Assembly (NCBI GenBank): GCA_003020925.1
Contig: PXRT01000010.1
Coordinates: forward strand, 1-64,000
Direction of reading: 5' to 3'
Source: Halobacteriales archaeon QS_6_64_34
GTDB taxonomy: Archaea; Halobacteriota; Halobacteria; Halobacteriales; Haloarculaceae
DNA length: 64,000 nucleotides
The translations under genes were made by a program, and so were the position numbers. The notes under the pieces were generated by a model that saw only the letters and a list, made by a program, of their open reading frames with translations, did not search any database and was not told where the DNA came from. Below, one piece after another: positions 37,549 through 45,757 of this stretch (the stretch's first letter is position 1; every line of letters starts with the position of its first letter).

Positions 37549-38232
37549 CTACAGTACGTCGCGTTTTTCCAGCAGCGTGTACAGCTCGTCCATCGTCGAG
37601 ACGGTCACGTCACAGGCGGGCTCGACAGCGGGCTTGGGCTCGAACCCGATGGCAAGGCCCGCCACTTCGAGCATGGGCAAGTCGTTGGCGCCGTCGCCGA
37701 TGGCGATGGTGTCCGCGCGGTCCGTGCCGACGATGGCGGTCGCGACCTCCAGCGCGTCGTCTTTCGTCCCTTCGATGAGGGGGCCGCGGACGTTCCCGCT
37801 GAGCACTCGCGGGCCTTGCCCGCTCGTATCCTCCGAGGCGGTTCCCGCCTCGCTCTTCCCGTCGACGACGGGCAGTCGGTTGGCGACGATGGCGTCGACC
37901 TCGACCCCCTCCGTTTCCAGTGCAGCTTCCACGCCGCGGTCGAACCCGCCGGTCAGAATCGCGACGTAGTGGCCCGCCTCGCGTAGCGCTGCGATGACTT
38001 CGGCCGCGCCGGGGCGTAGCTCGACCGCGTCGAAGGCAGCCCGGGCCTGCTCGTCGGGGAGGTCAGCCAGGAGTTCACAGCGTTGGCGGAGGCTCTCGGC
38101 GTACTCGATTTCGTTGTTCATCGCCCGCCCGGTGATGTCGGCCATGTCCTGGGCGGTGCCGTTCTGGTTGCCCAGCAGCACGGTCATCTCGGAGTCCGAG
38201 AGGGTGCCGTCGAAGTCGAAGGCGACTAGCAT
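37549..38232 (-). CDS. serB: Phosphoserine phosphatase
   Basis: A 227-residue HAD-family phosphatase, last step of serine synthesis (with serA at 6959). Motif I is AFDFDGTLSDSE (nucleophile D6-D8 region), motif II is AILTGGFDRG, and motif III is IAIGDGANDLPML. The segment between motif II and III contains an insertion (KSEAGTASEDTSGQGPR) longer than in most SerB. The start MLVAFDFDG is the standard one, although the frame is open further upstream through the next gene. Cytoplasmic, Mg-dependent. Confidence 0.9.
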   Translation of the reverse strand: MLVAFDFDGTLSDSEMTVLLGNQNGTAQDMADITGRAMNNEIEYAESLRQRCELLADLPDEQARAAFDAVELRPGAAEVIAALREAGHYVAILTGGFDRGVEAALETEGVEVDAIVANRLPVVDGKSEAGTASEDTSGQGPRVLSGNVRGPLIEGTKDDALEVATAIVGTDRADTIAIGDGANDLPMLEVAGLAIGFEPKPAVEPACDVTVSTMDELYTLLEKRDVL

Positions 38233-38330
38233 TGCCCGGTGATTGCGTCCCGGGGGTTTCAAACTATCCGGTTTCGCGGTCCGAGCCCGAGACCCATTCA
38301 TTCTGCCAGAGCGACACTCATTCACCCAGT

Positions 38331-40571
38331 CTATGGCTTCGGCGGCGGGCCGTCGTATGCGCCCATGTCCTGATAGAAGTTCAGCAGCGCGAACTTCAGC
38401 TTCTCGGGGTCGATGTCGACCATCTCCCTGCGTTCCTCGGGCGGGAACCGGCCCCGGACGGCGTAGTCGTGCATCTCCATCTCCGCCGCTTCGGTGTAGC
38501 GTTTGTCCAGCAGGATGCGGGCGCCGAAGTCCTCGGGCGAGCGGATCACCCGCCCGATAGCCTGTCTGGTCTTGCGGACGGTGGGAATCTCGATGGCGTA
38601 GCGCCAGCCGGCGTCGTCGCCCTCGACGGGCTGTCCGTGGTCGGTCTCGCCGAACGCAGTCTGGTAGGCGTCCTGGACCGCTTCCATCCGGTCGTCGAGA
38701 TGCGGGTACGGAACCCCCAGCACCACGACGGTCCGGGCGTCGTCGCCGTCGTAGCTCACGCCCTCGCCCAGGGTGCCCCACAGCGACGTAAAGAGGACGG
38801 CGCCGTCGTCGTCGGTGAAGGCCTCGCGCAAACCACGGGCCTGTTTGCCCGGTTCGTCCAGGTACCGAGTGCCGCTGACGGCGACCATCTGGTGGTATCG
38901 CTCGGCCTCGCTGTAGGAGGGACAGAACACGAGCGTGTTCCCCGGGGTAAAGCGGATGATATCCTCCAGGGTTCGGGCTATCGTGCGCTGGGTCTCGGGG
39001 TCGTCGCGCTCGCTCGAAAACAGCGCCGGCCCGGAGACGGCGTAGGTCCGCCGGCGCTCCTCGGGGAACTGGTCGTCGTAGGCCATCGTCACCGGCTCGT
39101 TTAGCCCGACGACGTCCTCGGTCACGTCGAAGGGCCGGACGGTCGCGCTCATCAACACGGCGGCGTGCAAATCGTCGAACAGCTCGCGGGTCACCTGCTC
39201 GGGGATGCAGGTGTAGAGTTCGGCCCGACCGTAGACGTCGCCCGAGGACTCGCCCCGGCGGACGCTCACCACGGGGTACTGCCCGGTCGCGTCCGATTCG
39301 GAGAGCCAGTCGACGAGGAATCCGGCGGCCTGGAGCGTCTGGCACTCCTTGCGGGTGTCCAGTTTCCCCTCTTTGAACGCCGCCTCGTAGCGCTCGTCGA
39401 GTTCACGGCCCAACTCCAGTGCGAGGTCGACCTCCTCGTGAAAGCCCGGCCCGCTGTAGGCCTGGAAGAACGCGATGGTCAAATCGTCCTTCCGGTCGTC
39501 GTTGGCGATGGTGATGTCGTCCCAGTGCTGGTCGACGGCTTCCCGCGTCAGCGGGCGCTGCCCGCTTCCGTTCCCTGCGGCGCTTCGCGCCGCGCCGTCC
39601 CCGAAACTCTCCTCGTAGGTCTCGACCAGTGCGTCCCGGAAGGTTCCCAGCACGTTCGCCGCGTTCTCGGCCCGCGAGTCCTCGACGCCCGACAGCTCCT
39701 CTATCGCTTGGTCGAGCGTGTTCTCGGTGAGCGTCCGGCGAGCGTGGTCGCGTGCGGCGGACTCGACGTTGTGGGCCTCGTCGAAGACAGCGATGATGTC
39801 CTCGGGGTCCCGGCCTATCCAGCGGAAGAACTGCTCGCGGATGGTCGGGTCCAGCAGGTGGTGGTAGTTACAGACGACGAGGTCGACCCCCTCCATCCCC
39901 TCCTTGAGGAGTTCGTAGCCACACAGCCCCTGCTGGTGGGCGTACTCGTAGACGTCGTCGGGCGTGCGCACGTCGTCGTAGAGCCAGCCGTAGAACTCGC
40001 TCGTGTCGACGGTGAGGTTCCGGTAGTAGTGGTCACAGGTCGAGCGCTCGCTCACGAGTTCGGCCCGCTCGTCCTGCAAATCGCGTAGCTCCTCGACGAC
40101 GGCGTTGCGGGCCTCCATCGCCTCGCTGTCGCCCTCCTGGCCCGCCTGCAGTAACTCGCCCTCCCGGCTCTCAAGCTGGGCGATGTCGCTTTCGGTGTCG
40201 ACGAGTTCCCGTGTCGTGTCCCGCAGGGCCTGACACTCCTCGTAGTCCACGTCGATGTGACACATCGACCCCTTCCCCCGGAAGACGACCGCCCGAAGCC
40301 GTTCCTGGTCGGTGATGGCGCGGGCGTCCTCGACGAATTGGCGCATCTGCTGGTGGACGTTGGTCGTGATGACGACGGTCTTACCCGTCCCGCGAGCGTG
40401 TTCCAGTGCCGGGACCAGCGACGCCAGCGTTTTGCCGGTCCCACAGGCCCCCTCGAACAGCACGTCGTCGCCCTCTCCCAACGCCTCGTAGATGGTCGCC
40501 ATCGCCTCGCGCTGGTGGTCGTAGGGCTCCTCGTAGGGGAAAAAGCGCAGATAGCCGTCGTCAGTCGTCAC
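38331..40571 (-). CDS. XPD/DinG-type ATP-dependent DNA helicase
   Basis: A 746-residue superfamily 2 helicase (Rad3/XPD). Walker A is LFEGACGTGKTLASL (about residue 40), the DEAH box is IAVFDEAHNVESAA, and motif VI is KTRQAIGRVIRSPEDFG. Cysteines between motifs Ia and II (GSMCHIDVDYEEC, STCDHYYRN, GLCGYEL) can hold an iron-sulfur cluster, as in XPD. It opens DNA 5' to 3' in repair. A short Gly/Arg-rich insertion (GDGAARSAAGNGSGQR) sits in the helicase domain. Its upstream side is occupied by MITE copy C. Confidence 0.94.
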   Translation of the reverse strand: MTTDDGYLRFFPYEEPYDHQREAMATIYEALGEGDDVLFEGACGTGKTLASLVPALEHARGTGKTVVITTNVHQQMRQFVEDARAITDQERLRAVVFRGKGSMCHIDVDYEECQALRDTTRELVDTESDIAQLESREGELLQAGQEGDSEAMEARNAVVEELRDLQDERAELVSERSTCDHYYRNLTVDTSEFYGWLYDDVRTPDDVYEYAHQQGLCGYELLKEGMEGVDLVVCNYHHLLDPTIREQFFRWIGRDPEDIIAVFDEAHNVESAARDHARRTLTENTLDQAIEELSGVEDSRAENAANVLGTFRDALVETYEESFGDGAARSAAGNGSGQRPLTREAVDQHWDDITIANDDRKDDLTIAFFQAYSGPGFHEEVDLALELGRELDERYEAAFKEGKLDTRKECQTLQAAGFLVDWLSESDATGQYPVVSVRRGESSGDVYGRAELYTCIPEQVTRELFDDLHAAVLMSATVRPFDVTEDVVGLNEPVTMAYDDQFPEERRRTYAVSGPALFSSERDDPETQRTIARTLEDIIRFTPGNTLVFCPSYSEAERYHQMVAVSGTRYLDEPGKQARGLREAFTDDDGAVLFTSLWGTLGEGVSYDGDDARTVVVLGVPYPHLDDRMEAVQDAYQTAFGETDHGQPVEGDDAGWRYAIEIPTVRKTRQAIGRVIRSPEDFGARILLDKRYTEAAEMEMHDYAVRGRFPPEERREMVDIDPEKLKFALLNFYQDMGAYDGPPPKP

Positions 40572-40620
40572 TGAGGATGGGTTGGCCGTTCTCGGGCAAA
40601 AGGGTTCGGTGTACTTGGAA

Positions 40621-40843
40621 GGTAGTGTTTAGTTTAGTAGAAAACGCGGAAGAGAGCCAGAAAGCCCCCGACCGCTCGACTACTGCGACTCGCTGCGCGC
40701 TTCACTCACTCCGTTCGTCTTCGGGAAGGCGGGCGATGTAAGCACCGCAGGCCGAAAGCCGAGGAGCGCAGCGAGCCCCCCGACCGAAGCCAGCCGGGGC
40801 TTTCTGGCTGTTGACAGTCTGAATCGCCTAACTAAACACCACC
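40621..40843. repeat. MITE-like element copy C with 8-bp target duplication
   Basis: The 223-bp element starts GGTAGTGTTTAGTTTAGTAG and ends CTAAACACCACC. Flanks are ACTTGGAA (40613-40620) and ATTTGGAA (40844-40851), an 8-bp repeat with one mismatch. Inner arms CAGAAAGCCCCCG and CGGGGCTTTCTG enclose a GC-rich core. It inserted between the XPD-like gene promoter and the following lipoprotein gene. Confidence 0.9.
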
Positions 40844-40942
40844 ATTTGGAACCGTGACTGCTGGCGATGACAAGACCCCGACGTCGTCAGGTCACGTTCG
40901 AATTCCCGGCAGCCACTTGCCTGCGGCGCCCCTCGTTGGGAT

Positions 40943-41671
40943 ATGCACCGCTCGCTCGTCGTCGTCATCCTCATCGTGCTGGCGGGCTGTAGCGGCCTCG
41001 GCTTCGGACCGAGCGCCGACGAGCCGTCGGTGACACCGGTCCCCGTCACCACGCCGGACGCGTCGGCGGTCGAGGTGGCCCGGACGAACGGGAGCGTCGA
41101 CATCGACCGGCTGCGTTCGCGCCACGACGCGGCGCTGGCCGACCGAAGCTTCCACCGCCGCGTCGTGCGGTCTGGCCCACAGAACACCAGGGACGTGTGG
41201 GTCGACCGCGAGCGCGGCGTGGTCCGGGTCCGACGAACACTCGGCCCGGTCGTCGACGACGCTATCCTGGCCGATGGACGGCTCTACCGGGCGGCCAGTG
41301 ACGACCCGGACCGGGGCTACACCAGCGAGCGAGCGAACACGACGGTGCCATACGTGCCCACCAGGTCCGGCGTGGCCCGGCTCCGACAGGTGCTGCTCGA
41401 CGACGGCTATCAGCGGGTCGACACGGTGCGTCGCGGCGGCCGAGACCTGGCCGTCGTCGCGGTCAACGCCACGGGCCGGGGGTCGGGGACCGACCCTTCG
41501 ATTGCGGTCCGGTCGCGGCTCTACGTGGACTCGGCGGGCGTCGTCAGGGCGGTCGACCACTGGGAGCGCCGGCCCGACGGCACGGTTGTCGAGTTCGACA
41601 TGCAGGTCACCACCGAAACCGAGCACGTACCGGTGCCGTGGTGGGCCGAGGACATTAGGCTGTACGGGTAA
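40943..41671 (+). CDS. Predicted lipoprotein of unknown function
   Basis: A 242-residue protein. The N-terminus MHRSLVVVILIVLAGCSGLG is a Sec-type signal with lipobox LAGC, so it should be anchored outside the membrane. The mature part is beta-rich with repeated RVxR and LYVDSAGVVRAVDHW patterns; I do not recognise a named domain, although similar exported haloarchaeal proteins share this kind of sequence. It stands alone between MITE copy C and the SHOCT remnant. Confidence 0.75.
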   Translation: MHRSLVVVILIVLAGCSGLGFGPSADEPSVTPVPVTTPDASAVEVARTNGSVDIDRLRSRHDAALADRSFHRRVVRSGPQNTRDVWVDRERGVVRVRRTLGPVVDDAILADGRLYRAASDDPDRGYTSERANTTVPYVPTRSGVARLRQVLLDDGYQRVDTVRRGGRDLAVVAVNATGRGSGTDPSIAVRSRLYVDSAGVVRAVDHWERRPDGTVVEFDMQVTTETEHVPVPWWAEDIRLYG

Positions 41672-41689
41672 ACGGTCGGCTTTACCGAC

Positions 41690-41874
41690 GTATCGTTCGC
41701 CACGTTCCAGCGTCTGGCGCCGGTGCTCGAACTCCTCCTCGTCGATATTGCCGCAGGCGTATCGCTCCCGTCGCCACTCCTGAACAGGGCGTAGACGGCG
41801 ACGCCACCGAGCAAGAGGAGCGTGGGCGACCGGGCCACTCGCCGCGACCACGACGACCGCGTTCCCCGTCTCAT
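41690..41874 (-). pseudogene. Frameshifted SHOCT-domain small membrane protein
   Basis: One frame starts at 41874 (MRRGTRSSWSRRVARSPTLL, then a hydrophobic helix LLLGGVAVYALFR). The sequence of a SHOCT domain (ERYACGNIDEEEFEHRRQTL) continues in a different frame from about 41795. Haloarchaeal proteins with this order (membrane helix, then a short SHOCT) are common, so a one- or two-base frameshift near 41795 is likely. No clean stop is seen in the second frame before it runs into the neighbouring gene. It could also be a sequencing error. Confidence 0.5.
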
Positions 41875-41944
41875 ACGGGTTCTCGTAGATTATTTCCGGA
41901 TTGTACCGGCTTCGGGGTCGGTACAACCACAGTAATCCGTATCA
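41874..41944. repeat. Family P-like palindrome (TAGATTATTTCC subtype) at CDF stop
   Basis: On the minus strand ATACGGATTACTGTGG starts right after the TGA of the CDF gene, and its arm CCACAGTAATCCGTAT is mirrored by ATACGGGTTCTCGTAG. The inner palindrome is TTGTACCGGCTTCGGGGTCG. The other side reads TGA as well. Related copies: 53634 and 58754. Confidence 0.75.
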
Positions 41945-42916
41945 GGTAGCCTCCGGCTCGATGTACACCGTCCGGATGTCGCCGTTGGCGGCCTTCAGCT
42001 CGTCCTCGATGGCCGTAATCGCGTCGTCCATTGCCCCCGTTTCGAGGCCGTCGCGGAACGCGATATCCGCCGAGACGATGACCTCGTTGGGGCCGAAATA
42101 CACCGTCCGGAAGTCGACGATGGATTCGACGTGCTCGTTCGCGGCGATGATATCACGCAGTCGCTTCCCCTCGTCTTTCGGCAGGCTCTCGCCCAGCAGC
42201 AGCCGCTTGTTCTCCCAGGCCAGCGCGAGCGCAAAGCCCATCAGCATGATGCCGATGAGCACCGCCGAAATCTGGTCGTAAATCTGGCTGTCGGTCAGCT
42301 GGGCCAGGACGAGGCCCACGAGTGCGATGACGATACCCACCAGCGCGATGGTGTCCTCGGTCAGGGCGGTCAGGGTGGTCACGTCACTGGTCTTGCGGAA
42401 CGCCTCCCGGTAACTGTCCCAGTCGTTGCGCTTCATCTGGCGTTGCATCTCCGCGCGGGCCTTGTACAGCGCCCACGTCTCGAAGGCAAAGGCCCCAAGC
42501 AGAACGGTGTAGTTGACCGTGAGCGGGTCCAGCCACGCTGGCGGCGTGAAACTGATAAAGAGGAGGTTGACAGCCTCACCCGCCTCCGGGCCGCCGTGGC
42601 CGCCGTGGCTCGTTATCTCGTTATAGCCGTGTTTCAGGCTCTCCCAGCCCGCGATACCGAACAGGAACACCGATACCAGAAAGCTGTAGAAGAACTGTGA
42701 TTTCCCGTAGCCAAAGGGATGCTGTCGGTCGGCCTCCCGGCTCGAAAAGCGGATACCGATGAGGAGGAACACCTGATTCCCGGTGTCGGAGATCGAGTGG
42801 TAGGTCTCCGACAGCATCGCGGCGCTACCGGTCAGGAGGAAACCGAAGAACTTCAGAATCGCGATGGCTCCGTTGGCGACCAGTGCGGCCATGACGACCG
42901 ATTTGCTACCTGCCAT
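41942..42916 (-). CDS. Cation diffusion facilitator (CDF) metal transporter
   Basis: A 324-residue membrane transporter. The N-terminal segment AMLSETYHSISDTGNQVFLL holds the metal site region (HxxxD-type), and five or six helices follow. The segment GGHGGPEAGEA before a long loop and a cytoplasmic C-terminal domain (TVYFGPNEVIVSADIAF) complete the CDF plan. It exports Zn, Mn or another divalent ion in exchange for protons. The start MAGSKSVVMAALVANG begins the first helix. Its TGA stop is fused to a palindromic element. Confidence 0.92.
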   Translation of the reverse strand: MAGSKSVVMAALVANGAIAILKFFGFLLTGSAAMLSETYHSISDTGNQVFLLIGIRFSSREADRQHPFGYGKSQFFYSFLVSVFLFGIAGWESLKHGYNEITSHGGHGGPEAGEAVNLLFISFTPPAWLDPLTVNYTVLLGAFAFETWALYKARAEMQRQMKRNDWDSYREAFRKTSDVTTLTALTEDTIALVGIVIALVGLVLAQLTDSQIYDQISAVLIGIMLMGFALALAWENKRLLLGESLPKDEGKRLRDIIAANEHVESIVDFRTVYFGPNEVIVSADIAFRDGLETGAMDDAITAIEDELKAANGDIRTVYIEPEAT

Positions 42917-42982
42917 TACCGACCACTCACAAGGGACGCTGAAAGTGGTTCTGGATTTACGTGTGGAGACGAAACAAAACGC

Positions 42983-43492
42983 ATGCTTACACTCATCTCC
43001 GACACGCACGGCACCGACTCCCACCGACTGACCGGTCACACCCTGGATTCGGTCCGAACCGCCGACCAGGTTCTCCACGCTGGCGATTTCACCACCGAAG
43101 CGGTCTACGACGCTATCGAGGCCGAGGCCGCTGCCCTCACCGCTGTTGCCGGCAACAACGAACGGCCGGCGCTCCGGGAGCGACTCCCCGACGAGGCGAC
43201 CGTCGAGTGGGCGGGTCATCGAATCCTGGCCGTCCACGGCCACCGCCACTCCGACACCGCCCTGGGCATGCTGGCCCGCCAGGAGGACGCCGACGTCGTC
43301 GCCGTGGGCCACTCCCACCGCCCGGAAATCGGCGAGCTGGACGGTCGGCTGCTGGTCAACCCAGGGAGCTACGCCGACCCCCGGCGGTATCGGCCCGCCC
43401 ACGCGGAACTTGCGGCCGACGAGGGTGTGCTCCGCGTCCGCCTGTGTTCGCCCGACGGCGAGACGTTCGAGACGGTTACCCGGTCGCGGTGA
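42983..43492 (+). CDS. YfcE/MJ0936-type metallophosphodiesterase
   Basis: A 169-residue calcineurin-like phosphoesterase. The metal motifs are LISDTHGTD (D7, H9 region), LHAGDFTTE, GNNERPAL, VHGHRHSD and VGHSHRPEIGEL, all intact, and the C-terminus VNPGSYADPRR is typical. Small members of this family hydrolyse cyclic nucleotides or other phosphodiesters in vitro; the cellular substrate is usually unknown. It is divergent from the CDF gene with 66 bp between starts. Confidence 0.92.
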   Translation: MLTLISDTHGTDSHRLTGHTLDSVRTADQVLHAGDFTTEAVYDAIEAEAAALTAVAGNNERPALRERLPDEATVEWAGHRILAVHGHRHSDTALGMLARQEDADVVAVGHSHRPEIGELDGRLLVNPGSYADPRRYRPAHAELAADEGVLRVRLCSPDGETFETVTRSR

Positions 43493-43558
43493 CCGTCCCG
43501 TCCGGCGGAGCCGTCGTACCCCGAAACCTCTTTGTCCGGTGACCGTCAACCGCCGGTA

Positions 43559-43690
43559 ATGATAGAGGTCGGACTGCTTACCTGGGTGCTTCTCGCGCTC
43601 GTTCTGGGCTTCTTTTTCTTCATGTATCTGATGGTCCGCCGCTCCATCCTCGGCTTCAAAGAGGGGATGCAGGGCGGCCGCGAGAAGTGA
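43559..43690 (+). CDS. Small single-helix membrane protein
   Basis: A 43-residue protein below the usual ORF cutoff. It starts MIEVGLLTWVLLALVLGFFF, one membrane helix, then a short basic and glycine-rich tail (RRSILGFKEGMQGGREK). Conserved short proteins of this form occur in many haloarchaea. It lies 66 bp after the phosphodiesterase on the same strand, so it is possibly in the same transcript. Function unknown. Confidence 0.65.
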   Translation: MIEVGLLTWVLLALVLGFFFFMYLMVRRSILGFKEGMQGGREK

Positions 43691-43705
43691 CACGCCGGCT
43701 CGCGC

Positions 43706-44398
43706 CTAGTTCACCGTCACCGTCACCGACTGTGCGCCGGTAACCGTGACGCTCTCCTCGGTCACCGTCCCGTCGTATCGAACTCTGAGCGTTATCTCGC
43801 CGACCAGTTCTATCGGATTGTTCGTGAGGCCGACCCCGCTCGTGGTCCCGTCGTTCGTGTGTGAGACGGACACCGACGCGTCGTCTGTCACGTCCTCGCC
43901 GTCCGCCGTCTCGATGGTGGCGTCGACCTCGTAGGCCGTCGGGAGCGACACGTCGCCGAGGTCGACGTCGGACGTCGGGGTGCGCTGGCCTATCGTGTAG
44001 AGGTCGGCCAGTCCGTCGGTCGGGTACCGGTCGGCGCCCTGCGTGTACTGCAGCACGTATTCGCTCCCCGAGGTCAACTCCAGCGAGAACACCCCGTTCT
44101 CGTCCGGCGCGACGGCGAGCAGCCTCTCTGGGTCCCCGAGCGAAACCGCTTCGCCGACGGTGACCGGGTCGCCCTCCGGCCCGACTAGTCGGCCCGAGAC
44201 GGTGACCGAGTCGCCCTCGGAGACGGGCTCGCCCGTCTGTTCGCCCTCCGTCCCTTCGGCCGGGGTGCCCGTCGCCGTTCCGTCAGCGTCCGTCTCGTCG
44301 TCGCCTCCACCCGTTTCGCCGTCGTCGCTACACCCCGCCAGCCCGCCCACACCGGTGGCAAGCAGGAACCGGCGGCGTGATATGGACTGTCTTACCAT
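43706..44398 (-). CDS. Tat-exported lipoprotein, unknown function
   Basis: A 230-residue protein. The N-terminus MVRQSISRRRFLLATGVGGL has the twin-arginine motif SRRRFLL and lipobox LAGC, then a low-complexity Asp/Gly/Thr/Glu-rich linker and a beta-sandwich-like C-terminus with repeated VTVSG and SVTVTG strands, reminiscent of carboxypeptidase-regulatory or Ig-like modules. An AT-rich TATA candidate (ATATTTTTGT on the minus strand near 44422-44431) lies about 29 nt upstream. I cannot assign a function. Confidence 0.78.
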   Translation of the reverse strand: MVRQSISRRRFLLATGVGGLAGCSDDGETGGGDDETDADGTATGTPAEGTEGEQTGEPVSEGDSVTVSGRLVGPEGDPVTVGEAVSLGDPERLLAVAPDENGVFSLELTSGSEYVLQYTQGADRYPTDGLADLYTIGQRTPTSDVDLGDVSLPTAYEVDATIETADGEDVTDDASVSVSHTNDGTTSGVGLTNNPIELVGEITLRVRYDGTVTEESVTVTGAQSVTVTVN

Positions 44399-44511
44399 AA
44401 CATCTGCTTTTTATTATATTACAAAAATATTGCGTCGTAGACACCACTCGCACACGCGCTCTCGACTGCCGAGCCCGAAAACGGTTTGACGGCGACGCCG
44501 GACGTAGCAGT

Positions 44512-45591
44512 ATGGACCCGCGAATCCGCGAACACGCGTCCGTCGTCGTCGACCACTCCATCGACCTCTCGGCGGGCGACGACCTCGTTATCGACGCCCA
44601 CCCCGTCGCCGAGGACCTCGTCGTCGCGCTCCACGAACTCGCCGCCGACCGCGGGGCGAACCCGCTCGTGGTGCAGGACCGCCTGGGCGAACGCTACCAG
44701 CGAGCCTTCCTGCGCAACCGCGAGGAGTTCGAGACGCCCGGTCACATGGAGGCGCTGTACGAGGCGATGGACTGCTACATCGCCATCCGAGGCAATGCCA
44801 ACGTCACCGAGACCAGCGACGTCGACCCCGAGACCAACGCTGCCTACCAGCAGGCCATGCAACCCCTCCTTTCCGAGCGGCTCTCGAAGCCGTGGTGTCT
44901 CACCCAGTATCCCGCCGCTGCCAACGCCCAGCTGGCGGGGATGTCTACCGAGGCCTACGAGGACTTCGTCTGGGACGCCGTCAACAAGGACTGGGACGCG
45001 GTGCGGGACTACCAGTCACAGATGGTCGACAGCCTCGACCCCGCAGACGAGGTGCGCATCGTCTCGGGCGAGACGACGGACGTGACCATGTCCGTCGCCG
45101 GCAACCCGACGCTCAACGACTACGGCGAGAAGAACCTCCCCGGCGGCGAGGTTTTTACCGCCCCAGTCGCCGACAGCGTCGAGGGCGAGGTGCTGTTCGA
45201 CAAACCGCTGTACCACCAGGGCCGGGAGATTACCGACGTCTTCCTCCGCTTCGAGGACGGCGAGGTCACAGCGCACAGCGCCGGGAAGAACGAGGACCTG
45301 CTGTCGGAAGTGCTCTCGACCGACGACGGCGCCAGCCGGCTCGGCGAACTGGGCATCGGGATGAACCGCGACATCGACCGCTTTACCTACAACATGCTGT
45401 TCGACGAGAAGATGGGCGACACCGTCCACATGGCCATCGGACGGGCCTACGAGGAGACCGTCGGCGAGGCGAACGAACAGAACGATTCGGCGGTCCACGT
45501 CGACATGATTGTGGATATGAGCGAGGACAGTTACATCGAGGTCGACGGGGAGAAAGTGCAGGAGGACGGGCGGTTTGTGTTTGAGGAGTAG
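44512..45591 (+). CDS. Aminopeptidase, M29 family
   Basis: A 359-residue metalloaminopeptidase of the thermophilic (T/S/II) M29 type. The start MDPRIREHASVVVDHSIDLS is typical. Likely ligands are the Glu in GGEVFTAPVADSVEGEV, the Glu in LGELGIGMN, the His of DTVHMAIGRAYEET, and the HVDMIVD pair near the C-terminus, in the right order for the two-cobalt or zinc site. Cytoplasmic peptide turnover is the probable role. Stands alone, with a hairpin (TGAGCCGAG/CTCGGCTCA, about 45599-45673) downstream that may end its transcript. Confidence 0.93.
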   Translation: MDPRIREHASVVVDHSIDLSAGDDLVIDAHPVAEDLVVALHELAADRGANPLVVQDRLGERYQRAFLRNREEFETPGHMEALYEAMDCYIAIRGNANVTETSDVDPETNAAYQQAMQPLLSERLSKPWCLTQYPAAANAQLAGMSTEAYEDFVWDAVNKDWDAVRDYQSQMVDSLDPADEVRIVSGETTDVTMSVAGNPTLNDYGEKNLPGGEVFTAPVADSVEGEVLFDKPLYHQGREITDVFLRFEDGEVTAHSAGKNEDLLSEVLSTDDGASRLGELGIGMNRDIDRFTYNMLFDEKMGDTVHMAIGRAYEETVGEANEQNDSAVHVDMIVDMSEDSYIEVDGEKVQEDGRFVFEE

Positions 45592-45598
45592 CGAGCTT

Positions 45599-45673
45599 CT
45601 GAGCCGAGCGAAGAACCTCGAACCGAAACGGGGAGCGAAGTGAGCAGGTTCTCCCGGAATCTCACTCGGCTCA
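45599..45673. terminator. Long hairpin after the aminopeptidase gene
   Basis: TGAGCCGAG near 45600 pairs with CTCGGCTCA near 45665, and a second pair GAACCT/AGGTTC lies inside. No T-run follows, so termination is only a suggestion. Confidence 0.4.
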
Positions 45674-45734
45674 GGTCGGGATACATTACCAGTTCCCTGT
45701 TGCCATTCCCGGCACCCGGTGCTTATTTACAACA

Positions 45735-45754
45735 TGATAACAGAATAGTTATCA
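45735..45754. promoter_or_regulatory. Operator-like palindrome before the trypsin-like protease
   Basis: TGATAAC-AGAATA-GTTATCA is a perfect inverted repeat that ends 3 bp before the ATG at 45758. A TATA candidate (GCTTATTTAC, 45721-45730) sits at leaderless distance, so a bound repressor here would cover the start of transcription. Confidence 0.55.
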
Positions 45755-45757
45755 GCT

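Noticed and set aside
39165-40088. Plus-strand frame opposite the XPD-like helicase
   Set aside because: No motif and wholly inside a supported helicase gene.
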